Source of the DNA: Desulfocicer vacuolatum DSM 3385
GTDB lineage: Bacteria > Desulfobacterota > Desulfobacteria > Desulfobacterales > Desulfobacteraceae
Length of the DNA: 64,000 nucleotides
NCBI RefSeq assembly: GCF_900176365.1
Contig: NZ_FWXY01000003.1
Coordinates: 1 to 64,000 of the forward strand
Direction: 5' to 3'
The position numbers and the translations under genes were made by a program. Under the pieces are notes generated by a model. The model saw only the letters and a program-made list of their open reading frames with translations, had not been told where the DNA came from and made no database searches. Below, piece after piece: positions 25,811 through 34,522 of the stretch. Within the stretch, counting starts at the first letter, position 1, and the number at the start of each line of letters is the position of its first letter.

Positions 25811-28504
25811 TTGAAAAAAGAAAAAAAAATCCAGCCGGAAGCCATCATTACCAGCCATATCAATGCAGACTTTGACGCCATCTCCAGTATGCTGGCAGCC
25901 CAAAAACTATATCCGGAAGCGGTGGTCATTTTCCCGGGATCCCAGGAAAAAAATCTCAGGGATTTTTTTGTCAGCACCATGAGCTACCTTTTTAACATGG
26001 AAAATCCAAAAAACATAGACTTTTCCCTCATCCGGAAATTGATCGTTGTGGATACCCGCCGGCCCCTTCGCATTCCCGCCGTTGCCAAGCTCCTGGAAAA
26101 AGAGGAACTGGAAATCCATATCTATGATCATCACCCGGATAAGGAAGGGGATATCAAGGCAGATATCAGCGTTGTCCAGCCCACCGGTGCCACGGTCACC
26201 ATATTGACACAGCTGATCCGGGAAAAATCCATTGCTATTTCTCCAGAGGAAGCCACGGTCATGGCCCTTGGCATCTATGAAGACACAGGCTCATTCACCT
26301 ATACTTCCACCACCGAAGCAGATCTACAGGCAACCGCGTTTCTCCTCTCCTGCGGGGCCAACCTCAACACCATCTCCGATTTTATTTCCAAAGAAATCCG
26401 CACGGACCAGGTGGCCTGGCTCAATGAACTGATCAATGAAAAAGTTTCCCACACCATTAACGGGGTGGAAATTCATATTTCCACCATATCCTCTCCAGAA
26501 TACATACCCGACCTTGCCGCCATTGTACAAATGGTGATGAAAATTGACAATCTGGATGTTTTCTTTGCCATTGTCCTCATGGAAGCCAAGGTAAATGTCA
26601 TTGCCAGAAGCCGCATCATTGAAGTAAATGTGGGGGAAATTTTATCTGCCTTGGGCGGTGGCGGTCATGCCAGTGCCGCCTCTGCCGGAATACCCGGAAA
26701 AACATTGGCCCAGGTGGAACAAGAACTCATTGAACTGTTGAAAAGCCATGTGATGCCCACCCGCATTGCCCAGGAGTTGATGTCCACACCGGCTTTCACC
26801 ATCAAGGAAAGTGTCACCTGCCGTGATGCAGGCATGATGATGACCCGCTGCAATGTCAATGCGCTTTTGGTTTCATCGGATGATCCCCATGAAATCACGG
26901 GATACATCACCCGTCATGTCATTGAAAAAACAGGCTATCACCAGCTGGGTCATCTCCCCGTCAGTGAATATATGTCAACGGAAATTACAACCATTTCCCA
27001 GAATGCCGGACTCATGGAAATTGAATCCCGCATCATGGGAGAAAAACAGCGGCTTTTACCTGTAAAGGCAGATTCCAGGGTCATCGGCGTCATCACACGC
27101 ACCGATCTTTTAAATTATCTGGTGCACCGCAACAAAAATGGCACGGGTTCACACCATGGTCAAAACATCACCCCACAGCACGCCAAACAGCGAAATATCG
27201 GCCACCTCATCACAGAACGACTGACTCCGGCCATGGCAGACCTGCTCCGGGAAATCGGCCGGGCCGGCGATGAATTGGGGGTCAATCTGTTTGTGGTGGG
27301 GGGATTTGTACGGGATCTGCTGCTTTGCCGTAAAAGCGATGACATTGATGTGGTGGTGGAGGGGGACGGTATTGACTTTGCGAGGCGCTTTATACTTAAA
27401 AAAGGTGGACGATGCAACACCCACCGGGAATTTTGCACAGCGGTCATGGTGCTTCCCAACGGTTTTAAAATTGATGTGGCATCTGCCCGAATGGAATATT
27501 ACACGGCACCTGCGGCACTGCCCACTGTGGAAATGAGTTCCATCCAGCGGGACCTCTTCCGCCGGGATTTCACCATCAACACCCTTGCCGTGGGACTCAA
27601 CAAAAAAAATTTCGGCACCCTCATTGATTTTTTCGGTGCCCAGCGGGATCTTAAGGACAAAACCATCCGAACCCTGCATAATTTAAGCTTTGTGGAGGAC
27701 CCCACCCGGGTATTCAGGGCCATTAAATTTGCCAACCGCTTTGATTTCACCATTGGGAAACTCACCCTGAGCCTCATCCGCAATGCCGTAAAATTTGATT
27801 TTTTCAGAAAACTCAGTGGAAGGCGGCTCTTTTCAGAGCTGAAACAGATCCTTGAGGAAGAAAACCCCATCCCCGCCATTGAAAGTCTGAGAAACTACCA
27901 CCTGGAAAAAGTGATTCATCCAGATCTGATCATGGATGACAGCATCATAGAAACCCTTGGCGCTGCCCAAAAGGCCGTGTCATGGCATGATCTTCTTTAT
28001 TTGAACACACCATGTATGAACTGGTCCATCTACTTCATGGTGATCCTTAAAAAATGTCCATATCAGGTGGTAAAGGAGATTTGCAGTCATCTGAGATTGT
28101 CTCCTTCCCAGACAAAGCTGATTTTAAGGGATCGACTCAAGGCTGAAGAACGGTTGTACATACTGGAGAGACGATTTCCCCCCACCAACAGCGGACTCTA
28201 TGCATTGCTCAATATTTTCAAACCCGAGCATCTGCTCTACATCATGGCATGCACCCGGATTGACCGGGTGAGAAAAGCGGTCTCTTTTTATTACACCCGG
28301 CTCAAAGATATAAAGCCCACCATCCAGGGCCGGGACCTCATTGCATTGAATCTTAAGCCGGGGCGGACCTTTCAAGCCATCCTTCAATCTGTGCTGGATG
28401 CAAAGCTGGATGGAAAGCTGAAAAATAAAAAAGAAGAAATTGCATTTGTTCAAAAACACCACATGCCCGTGAATCCAGATTCCATGGACAAATCAGTTGA
28501 TTAA
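25811..28504 (+). CDS. DHH phosphoesterase / CBS / tRNA nucleotidyltransferase fusion
   Basis: An 897-aa protein. Residues 10-310 are a DHH/DHHA1 phosphoesterase (HINADFDAISS, VDTRRPLRIP, DHHPDKEGDI, GGGGHASAAS). A CBS pair follows at about 315-435. The poly(A) polymerase/CCA head has GGFVRDLLL, DDIDVVVEG and RRDFTINTLAVGL, and a helical RNA-binding tail completes it. Similar fusions occur in Desulfobacterota and Geobacter, some acting as A-adding enzymes for tRNA 3' ends with a separate CC-adding enzyme. Which activity applies here is not shown. It starts with TTG; an in-frame TGA immediately precedes it and AGGAG lies 10 bp upstream. Confidence 0.9.
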   Translation: MKKEKKIQPEAIITSHINADFDAISSMLAAQKLYPEAVVIFPGSQEKNLRDFFVSTMSYLFNMENPKNIDFSLIRKLIVVDTRRPLRIPAVAKLLEKEELEIHIYDHHPDKEGDIKADISVVQPTGATVTILTQLIREKSIAISPEEATVMALGIYEDTGSFTYTSTTEADLQATAFLLSCGANLNTISDFISKEIRTDQVAWLNELINEKVSHTINGVEIHISTISSPEYIPDLAAIVQMVMKIDNLDVFFAIVLMEAKVNVIARSRIIEVNVGEILSALGGGGHASAASAGIPGKTLAQVEQELIELLKSHVMPTRIAQELMSTPAFTIKESVTCRDAGMMMTRCNVNALLVSSDDPHEITGYITRHVIEKTGYHQLGHLPVSEYMSTEITTISQNAGLMEIESRIMGEKQRLLPVKADSRVIGVITRTDLLNYLVHRNKNGTGSHHGQNITPQHAKQRNIGHLITERLTPAMADLLREIGRAGDELGVNLFVVGGFVRDLLLCRKSDDIDVVVEGDGIDFARRFILKKGGRCNTHREFCTAVMVLPNGFKIDVASARMEYYTAPAALPTVEMSSIQRDLFRRDFTINTLAVGLNKKNFGTLIDFFGAQRDLKDKTIRTLHNLSFVEDPTRVFRAIKFANRFDFTIGKLTLSLIRNAVKFDFFRKLSGRRLFSELKQILEEENPIPAIESLRNYHLEKVIHPDLIMDDSIIETLGAAQKAVSWHDLLYLNTPCMNWSIYFMVILKKCPYQVVKEICSHLRLSPSQTKLILRDRLKAEERLYILERRFPPTNSGLYALLNIFKPEHLLYIMACTRIDRVRKAVSFYYTRLKDIKPTIQGRDLIALNLKPGRTFQAILQSVLDAKLDGKLKNKKEEIAFVQKHHMPVNPDSMDKSVD

Positions 28505-28641
28505 CCGCCCTGTTTCTGATAGTCGATGGTGAAGTTTTTCACATGCACGGCTGTAAAAACCGGCTACAACGAAAATTGAAACCCTCATAATTCCAGACTT
28601 TTGGACGGGGTTTCATATAAAAAAAACGGAAACAGATATCC

Positions 28642-29649
28642 ATGAAAAATGCAGACCATCTCACCGGTATTACCACCACCGGAACCCCCCATCTGGGTAA
28701 CTACGTGGGGGCCATCCGCCCCGCCATTGAGTCCAGCCGGGAAGCCAACCGCCAATGCTATTACTTCCTTGCCGACTACCACGCCATTATCAAGTGCCAG
28801 GATCCGGCACGCATCCGGCAATCCGCCCTGGAGGTGGCAGCCACCTGGATTGCCCTGGGACTTGACACTGACACCTCCATTTTTTATCGACAGACAGATA
28901 TTCCTGAAATTCCGGAACTGACCTGGATTCTCACCTGCATGACCGCCAAGGGCCTCATGAACCGTGCCCATGCATACAAGGCAGCCGTGGCAGACAATGA
29001 AGCGGCCGGCCGAAAGGATCTGGACAAAGAGATCACCATGGGCCTTTTCAGCTATCCCATTCTCATGGCAGCAGATATCCTCATGTTCAATGCCCGGAAA
29101 GTGCCTGTGGGTCGGGATCAGATCCAGCACCTGGAGATGACCCGGGACATTGCCGGACGGTTCAACCACCAGTTTGGGGAGCACTTTATCCTGCCCGAGG
29201 CTGTGGTGGATGAAACCACCGCTGTACTGGCCGGTCTTGACGGCAGAAAGATGAGTAAAAGCTATAACAACACCATCCCCTTGTTTGAAACGGAAAAAAA
29301 ATTAAGAAAACTGATCATGAAGATCAAAACCAACTCCCTTGCACCGGAAGAACCAAAGGACCCGGAGACCTGTACCCTGTTTGCCATTTATAAAGCCTTT
29401 GCCACCCGGGAAGAAACTGCGGCCATGGCAGCCAGGTACCGGGAAGGTATCGGCTGGGGTACCATGAAACAGGAACTGTTTGAATACCTCAACGAAGTGT
29501 TAAAAGGCCCAAGAGAGATGTACAACGAACTGATTAAATCCCCGGGAGACATTGATGCCGTGCTGAAAAAGGGTGCCATCCGTGCCCGGGAATATTCTGT
29601 ACCCATGCTGGATAAAATTAAAAAAGCCATTGGCATACAGGCCCTGTAA
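28642..29649 (+). CDS. trpS: Tryptophanyl-tRNA synthetase
   Basis: A class I synthetase of 335 aa with the HIGH-type motif PHLGNYVGA near residue 14 and KMSKSYNN near 203. ADILMFNARKVPVGRDQIQHLE is the conserved Trp-pocket/helix region. It follows the DHH/CCA gene by 137 bp. A partial repeat end (TTTCATATAAAA) lies just before it, and no T-box or Trp leader was seen. Confidence 0.96.
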   Translation: MKNADHLTGITTTGTPHLGNYVGAIRPAIESSREANRQCYYFLADYHAIIKCQDPARIRQSALEVAATWIALGLDTDTSIFYRQTDIPEIPELTWILTCMTAKGLMNRAHAYKAAVADNEAAGRKDLDKEITMGLFSYPILMAADILMFNARKVPVGRDQIQHLEMTRDIAGRFNHQFGEHFILPEAVVDETTAVLAGLDGRKMSKSYNNTIPLFETEKKLRKLIMKIKTNSLAPEEPKDPETCTLFAIYKAFATREETAAMAARYREGIGWGTMKQELFEYLNEVLKGPREMYNELIKSPGDIDAVLKKGAIRAREYSVPMLDKIKKAIGIQAL

Positions 29650-29708
29650 TCCATGGGGACTGCGATCCCTCCAACGTTGGGAGAAACTCAATCGTCGGGG
29701 ATGGTATT

Positions 29709-30428
29709 TCAGGTATGGGATTTCCCCGGGGAGGATTGAAGGGATTTAACCTCCCCCGGGGTCAGATGGCGCCATTTGCCAAGGTCAAGATTCCCCAATG
29801 TCACCCGGCCCATGCGCACCCGTTTAAGGTGGCTCACCCCATTGCCGGTTTTAGTCACCATGCGCCGGATCTGTCGATTAAGACCCTGCTTTAGCACAAT
29901 GCCAAAATCGTGGGAACCGGTGCGCCACACCCTGGCCTTTCTGGTTCTTTTTCCATCAAGGACAATGCCCCGGGCCATTTTTTCCAGGGCCCCCCGGCTC
30001 ACAGGTTTAACCGTTGTGACAGCATACTCCTTTTCATGGTTAAATGAGGGATGGGACAATCGGTTATGGAGTTCACCATCATCGGTGAGAAGAAGCAGTC
30101 CGCAGGAATCCTTATCCAGGCGTCCCACAGGATAAATGCGCTGGGGAACATTGACCAGATCAAGGATAATGGATTCCCTGCCCTGGCGGACACAGGAGGA
30201 GACCACCCCCACAGGCTTATTCAAGGCAATATAAGTCAAGGCTTTATCCTGTGCCATCTCCACGGCCGTTCCATCAAAAGAGACAAGGTCCACCCCCGGC
30301 ACCACCTTGGTTCCCGGGGTTGTCACCACAATTCCATTGACCGTTACCCGGCCCTGGGAGATAAAAACCTCCCCCTGTCGCCGGGAACAAACCCCGGCCT
30401 GGGACAAAAATTTCTGAAGCCTCATCAT
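29709..30428 (-). CDS. rRNA pseudouridine synthase, RsuA/RluB family
   Basis: A 239-aa protein with an N-terminal S4 domain (RLQKFLSQAGVCSRRQGE). The catalytic domain has the family motif GRLDKDSCGLLLLTDDGELHNRLSHP, whose Asp is the nucleophile, and GLNRQIRRM near the end. It probably acts on 23S rRNA (RluB-like); RsuA or RluE cannot be excluded by sequence alone. Its ATGATG start overlaps the argJ stop. Confidence 0.9.
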   Translation of the reverse strand: MMRLQKFLSQAGVCSRRQGEVFISQGRVTVNGIVVTTPGTKVVPGVDLVSFDGTAVEMAQDKALTYIALNKPVGVVSSCVRQGRESIILDLVNVPQRIYPVGRLDKDSCGLLLLTDDGELHNRLSHPSFNHEKEYAVTTVKPVSRGALEKMARGIVLDGKRTRKARVWRTGSHDFGIVLKQGLNRQIRRMVTKTGNGVSHLKRVRMGRVTLGNLDLGKWRHLTPGEVKSLQSSPGKSHT

Positions 30429-31594
30429 GAACGATAGTCCGCATTGATCTTAACGTAGTTTTCAGAAAAATCACAAAACATGAAAAAATCACTGTGATCT
30501 CCCAGATTAAGATCCAGAATGATCTCAAGTTCATCGGCTTTCATTTCCCGGGCCGCCTCTTTTTCAGCATCCACGCCCTGCCACTCCCCCTTCATTACCA
30601 AGGCAACCTCCCCAAAATATAGATCCATCTTATCAGGGTCCACCATGGCCCCGGAACGGCCGGCAGCTGCGGTGATGCGTCCCCAGTTGGGGTCTTCACC
30701 GTAAAGGGCGGTCTTCACAAGATTGGAATGGGCAATGGCCTCGGCTGCTAAGAATGCGTCATGGGCAGAAGCCGCTCCCCGGACCGTAATGCGGGCAATC
30801 TTGGTGGCCCCTTCACCGTCCCGGACAATCATTTTTGAAAGCTCAAGCAAAATTTCATCCATCACCTGCTGAAACTCCAGGGCATCATCACTATCCTCCA
30901 GAACCGCCCCGGACATACCGTTGGCCATGGCAATGACCATGTCATTGGTGCTGGTATCCCCATCCACGGAAATACGGTTAAAAGAGGTATCACACGCCTT
31001 TTGAAGGGCGGTTTTTAAAAGGGTGGAAGAGATATCCAGATCAGTGCACACAAAGGCCAACATGGTTGCCATGTTGGGGCGGATCATGCCCGATCCCTTG
31101 GCAAAACCGCACACGGAAAAAGTTTTACCTTTGACGGTGCAGGTTTTACTCACTATTTTTTTTGCAAGATCTGTGGTGAGAATGGCCTGGGCAAAATCAT
31201 CGGCCTTGTCCCATGCCATGTCCCCCACCACAAGGGGGATTCCCGTGTGTATTTTTTCCATGGGAAGGGGGGCACCAATTACTCCGGTGGAAGATACCAG
31301 CACCAGGTCCTCGGGAATATTGAGTGCTTCTGCAGCCACACAGGCGGTTTCCACCGCATCTTTATATCCCTGCTCTCCGGTGAAGCAGTTGGCATTGCCC
31401 GAATTTACCACCACCGCCTGACAAATACCGGGAACAATGCGCTCCCGTCCCAGAATCACCGGCGCTGCCACCACCTTGTTGGTGGTAAAAAGTGCCGCAG
31501 CAGAAGCAGGCCTTTGTGAATAAATGATGCCAAGATCCTTGTTTCCGTTGGTTTTTATGCCCGCAGCAATACCGTTAAATTGAAATCCCTTCAT
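30425..31594 (-). CDS. argJ: Bifunctional ornithine acetyltransferase / N-acetylglutamate synthase
   Basis: Recycles the acetyl group from N-acetylornithine to glutamate, and can make N-acetylglutamate from acetyl-CoA, in arginine synthesis. The 389-aa precursor has the autocleavage site KGSGMIRPNMATML, where the Thr of MATML becomes the nucleophile of the beta chain. It also has SVDGDTSTNDM and GEDPNWGRI. It is alone among arginine genes here and coupled to the pseudouridine synthase gene by an ATGATG overlap. Confidence 0.95.
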   Translation of the reverse strand: MKGFQFNGIAAGIKTNGNKDLGIIYSQRPASAAALFTTNKVVAAPVILGRERIVPGICQAVVVNSGNANCFTGEQGYKDAVETACVAAEALNIPEDLVLVSSTGVIGAPLPMEKIHTGIPLVVGDMAWDKADDFAQAILTTDLAKKIVSKTCTVKGKTFSVCGFAKGSGMIRPNMATMLAFVCTDLDISSTLLKTALQKACDTSFNRISVDGDTSTNDMVIAMANGMSGAVLEDSDDALEFQQVMDEILLELSKMIVRDGEGATKIARITVRGAASAHDAFLAAEAIAHSNLVKTALYGEDPNWGRITAAAGRSGAMVDPDKMDLYFGEVALVMKGEWQGVDAEKEAAREMKADELEIILDLNLGDHSDFFMFCDFSENYVKINADYRS

Positions 31595-31723
31595 TGTATT
31601 TTAATCCCCCTGTTTGACTTTTATGGACGGCGTATTATCGTAATTCGGTGAGTCTGTTTATTCAGCCCATGGTAATTTTAGACCCCTTTTAACAGAAAAA
31701 CAGCCATAAGGAAATATGGAAAT

Positions 31724-31906
31724 ATGGAACATTTTACAGTGAACTGCCCCCATTGCGACGGTGGACTGATCTTGAGACGCACCTGAACACGGGTTTATTT
31801 ATGCTGCAGGTCCTGCGGCAAAGAGTATCCCCAGGAAAAATATAAAACGCTCATGGATGACTATTTTGAAGCCATGCTGGCCAATGTGCCCTGCAACAGA
31901 CTATAA
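31724..31906 (+). CDS. Small dual-CXXC selenoprotein (UGA codon 21)
   Basis: A 60-codon frame from ATG 31724 (AAGGA just upstream) to TAA 31906, with one in-frame TGA at 31784-31786. Decoded as Sec it reads MEHFTVNCPHCDGGLILRR-T-U-T-RVYLCCRSCGKEYP, a zinc-ribbon-like pair CPHC...CRSC with Sec between, then a short helical tail. A stem-loop of E. coli fdhF type follows the UGA at 31802-31820. I recall a class of dual-CXXC small (seleno)proteins in sulfate reducers; the match is from memory. The function is unknown, with redox or metal binding plausible. It is 48 bp upstream of truA, same strand. Confidence 0.8.
31802..31820 (+). promoter_or_regulatory. Bacterial SECIS element of the small selenoprotein
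   Basis: TGCTGCAG pairs with CTGCGGCA over 8 bp around a GTC loop, 15 nt after the UGA. The apical GCAGGUC-UGC is nearly the E. coli fdhF SECIS apex, which SelB recognises. Confidence 0.75.
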
Positions 31907-31954
31907 TCCTTCCATGCCGGGCTGTTGGCACAAACAGCATTACATCAAAATCCC

Positions 31955-32755
31955 ATGACACACTCCCGGAAAAATTTCAAAATCACCATTGAATATGACG
32001 GTACCCCCTATGCAGGATGGCAGATCCAACCCCGGCAATCAACCATCCAGGGGGAAATAGAAAAAGTTCTTTCCATCATTTTAAACCAACCCGTCACCCT
32101 CACAGGATCGGGCCGCACCGATGCCGGGGTCCATGCCATGGGACAAACCGCCAATTTTCATGCCGCAACGTCCATGACCTGCCCCCCCTTGAAGCGGGGA
32201 ATGAACAGTATGCTCAAGGGCCCCATAGTCATCCGGGAAATTGAGGAGGTGCCGGACCATTTCCATGCCAGATACCATGCCATATCCAAGGAATATCATT
32301 ACCATATATTGAACCGCCCGGAACCCTGTGCCGTGGGCAGAAACTACCGATGGCACATCCCCCTTCCCCTGGACGTAACTGCCATGAACCACTGCTGCAG
32401 CCTGATCCGGGGTGAACATGATTTTAAATCCTTTGAAGGGGCAGGAAGCCCCAGATCCCACACGGTCAGACATATCTATGATGCAGTGGTGGAACCCCTG
32501 GAAAATCAGAACATGGAAAGGCTTGTTTTTAAGGTAAAAGGAAATGGTTTTCTAAGATTCATGGTGAGAAATATCGTGGGGACCCTGGTCCAGGCCGGAC
32601 TGTCAAAACTGACACCAAAGGAGTTTCACACCATTTTACTGGCCCGGGATCGACAAAGGGCCGCAGCAACAGCGCCGGCCCGGGGACTTTTTCTCATGAG
32701 GGTGGACTATCCTTTGGTTCCCGCATTTTTTGAACCACCCGATTGTAGTGATTGA
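31955..32755 (+). CDS. truA: tRNA pseudouridine(38-40) synthase
   Basis: Modifies positions 38-40 of the tRNA anticodon stem. Started at the ATG of MTHSRKNF (266 aa) rather than an upstream TTG. It has KITIEYDGTPYAGWQIQPRQ, the catalytic GSGRTDAGVHAMGQ near residue 55, and FLRFMVRNIVGTLVQAG. Its last 62 bp overlap the convergent CLC gene. Confidence 0.95.
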   Translation: MTHSRKNFKITIEYDGTPYAGWQIQPRQSTIQGEIEKVLSIILNQPVTLTGSGRTDAGVHAMGQTANFHAATSMTCPPLKRGMNSMLKGPIVIREIEEVPDHFHARYHAISKEYHYHILNRPEPCAVGRNYRWHIPLPLDVTAMNHCCSLIRGEHDFKSFEGAGSPRSHTVRHIYDAVVEPLENQNMERLVFKVKGNGFLRFMVRNIVGTLVQAGLSKLTPKEFHTILLARDRQRAAATAPARGLFLMRVDYPLVPAFFEPPDCSD

Positions 32756-34517
32756 TCACGTCCCGGCGGTATAAAAGCCCCACAAACACACCATGGTCAT
32801 CCACCTCCACCACAGGCAGGGCATCAATGTTTTTCCGGGTCAATTTTAAAAGCACGGTGTTAAGATCCTCCAAAGGAGTGGTGACAATGATGTCAGACAC
32901 CATGATATCACGCATCACCACCAGATCCTCCAGATGGATGGTGAAAATCACCTCCCGGATATCAGTGCTGGAAAAGATACCGCAAAAACGGTTCTCACGG
33001 TTCATCACCGGAAAATAATGCTGTTTAGTGGCGGAAAAGATCTTTTTAAATTGAGAAAAGGCCATGTCTTCGCGGACATGGGAAACATTTTTCACCAGAT
33101 GCATGAGATCGCCCACCTTCATGGTCTGGAGAATATCCATCATGAACTCCCCGGCATGGGCCGGTGAATCCACCCGGTTTTTCACCTGCTTTTCATAGAT
33201 GGTCCAGCGCTGGGCAATGAGATAGCAGATGGAGCAAACCAAAAGACTTGGCAGCAGCAAGTGGTAGGAGTTGGTCATTTCACTGACAAAAATAATGGTG
33301 GAAATGGGCGTATTGGACACGGCGGTGAAAAAGCCTGCCATTCCCACAATCACAAAGGTTCCAGGCGCTGTCACCACCCCTGGAATGATCATGTGAAACA
33401 ATTTCCCCACCACTCCGCCCATGGCACCGCCAATGACAACCGATGGACCAAACACCCCCCCGCTGCCACCGGAACCGATGGAAAAAGAAGTGGTCAAAAT
33501 CTTACCCACGGCCAGGGCAAACAAAATGGAAATGGAGACTTCATTAAAGATGGCCTTCTGGGCAAGCCCATATCCAAAGGCCAGGGTATAGGGAAGAAAA
33601 AAACCGATGATACCGGTTATGAGGCCGCCAATGGCGGGCTTAATGTGATTGGGAATGCGAAATCGCCGGAAAAGACGGGTGACCCCATAAAAGGTCTTGA
33701 CATAGAAAATGGACGTGAGAACAAGGACCACAGCCAGTACCACATAGGGTCCAAGTTCCAGGGGATTTTGAAATTTAAAACCCGGGGAATCAAACAGCGA
33801 TCCCCAGCCAAACACCAGGCAAAATATGCAATAGGCCACCACAGAGGAAATACCTGCGGGAATAATCACATCAGATTCAAATTCCGGATCCCGGTACAGC
33901 ACCTCTGCGGCAAACAATGCCCCGGCCAGGGGGGCCCGGAAAATACTTCCCACACCCGCCCCCACCCCGGCGGCCATCATGATACGGCGCTCCCGGTCGG
34001 ACAAATTCATTTTTGTGGCCAGAAAAGAACCAAATCCGGCACCAATCTGTGCAATGGGGCCTTCTCTTCCGCCGGACCCCCCGGTGGTTAAGGTGATGGC
34101 AGAGGTAATGGTCTTGATGATGGGCACCCTGCCACGGATATAACCGCCCTTCTGGTGATACGCCTCAATGGCTGCATCTGTGCCGTGCCCTTCCGCCTCC
34201 GGGGCAAAGGTGTACACCAGCCAGCCACTGATAAGGCCCCCTGCCGCAGGAAGAAATAAAAGAATCCATCGATTAAAAGGGGTATCTGTGGGAGAAAACA
34301 GGTGATGTTCCCCCGCCGGGGTACCCGGACGATATCCGGCCAGGGCATCCAGAAAAAAATGCACGCCCAGCTCGCAGAGATAATGGAACAAAATCGAGCC
34401 AAGTCCGGCAATGATCCCAATGAGAACAAAGCGAAAAAGCCACCGCCCGGCATGGGCAATCTCTCCAGAGGAGAACCAGTCTGTCAACCGTGTCAGATAC
34501 GTCCCTTTTTTATCCAT
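32694..34517 (-). CDS. CLC-family chloride channel/transporter with CBS pair
   Basis: A 607-aa membrane protein. The CLC core has GSGGREGPIAQIGAGFGS (gating Glu in GREGP present) and GGSGGVFGPSVVIGGAMGG. The selectivity motif is EGHGTD rather than GSGIP. In RAPLAGALFAAEVL the position aligning with the internal proton Glu203 of E. coli ClcA is Val, as in CLC channels. Residues ~470-595 are a CBS pair, a possible nucleotide sensor. The N-terminus begins in the cytoplasm. It follows the aminotransferase gene by 5 bp, with no clear functional link. Confidence 0.9.
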   Translation of the reverse strand: MDKKGTYLTRLTDWFSSGEIAHAGRWLFRFVLIGIIAGLGSILFHYLCELGVHFFLDALAGYRPGTPAGEHHLFSPTDTPFNRWILLFLPAAGGLISGWLVYTFAPEAEGHGTDAAIEAYHQKGGYIRGRVPIIKTITSAITLTTGGSGGREGPIAQIGAGFGSFLATKMNLSDRERRIMMAAGVGAGVGSIFRAPLAGALFAAEVLYRDPEFESDVIIPAGISSVVAYCIFCLVFGWGSLFDSPGFKFQNPLELGPYVVLAVVLVLTSIFYVKTFYGVTRLFRRFRIPNHIKPAIGGLITGIIGFFLPYTLAFGYGLAQKAIFNEVSISILFALAVGKILTTSFSIGSGGSGGVFGPSVVIGGAMGGVVGKLFHMIIPGVVTAPGTFVIVGMAGFFTAVSNTPISTIIFVSEMTNSYHLLLPSLLVCSICYLIAQRWTIYEKQVKNRVDSPAHAGEFMMDILQTMKVGDLMHLVKNVSHVREDMAFSQFKKIFSATKQHYFPVMNRENRFCGIFSSTDIREVIFTIHLEDLVVMRDIMVSDIIVTTPLEDLNTVLLKLTRKNIDALPVVEVDDHGVFVGLLYRRDVINHYNRVVQKMREPKDSPPS

Positions 34518-34522
34518 GAGTC

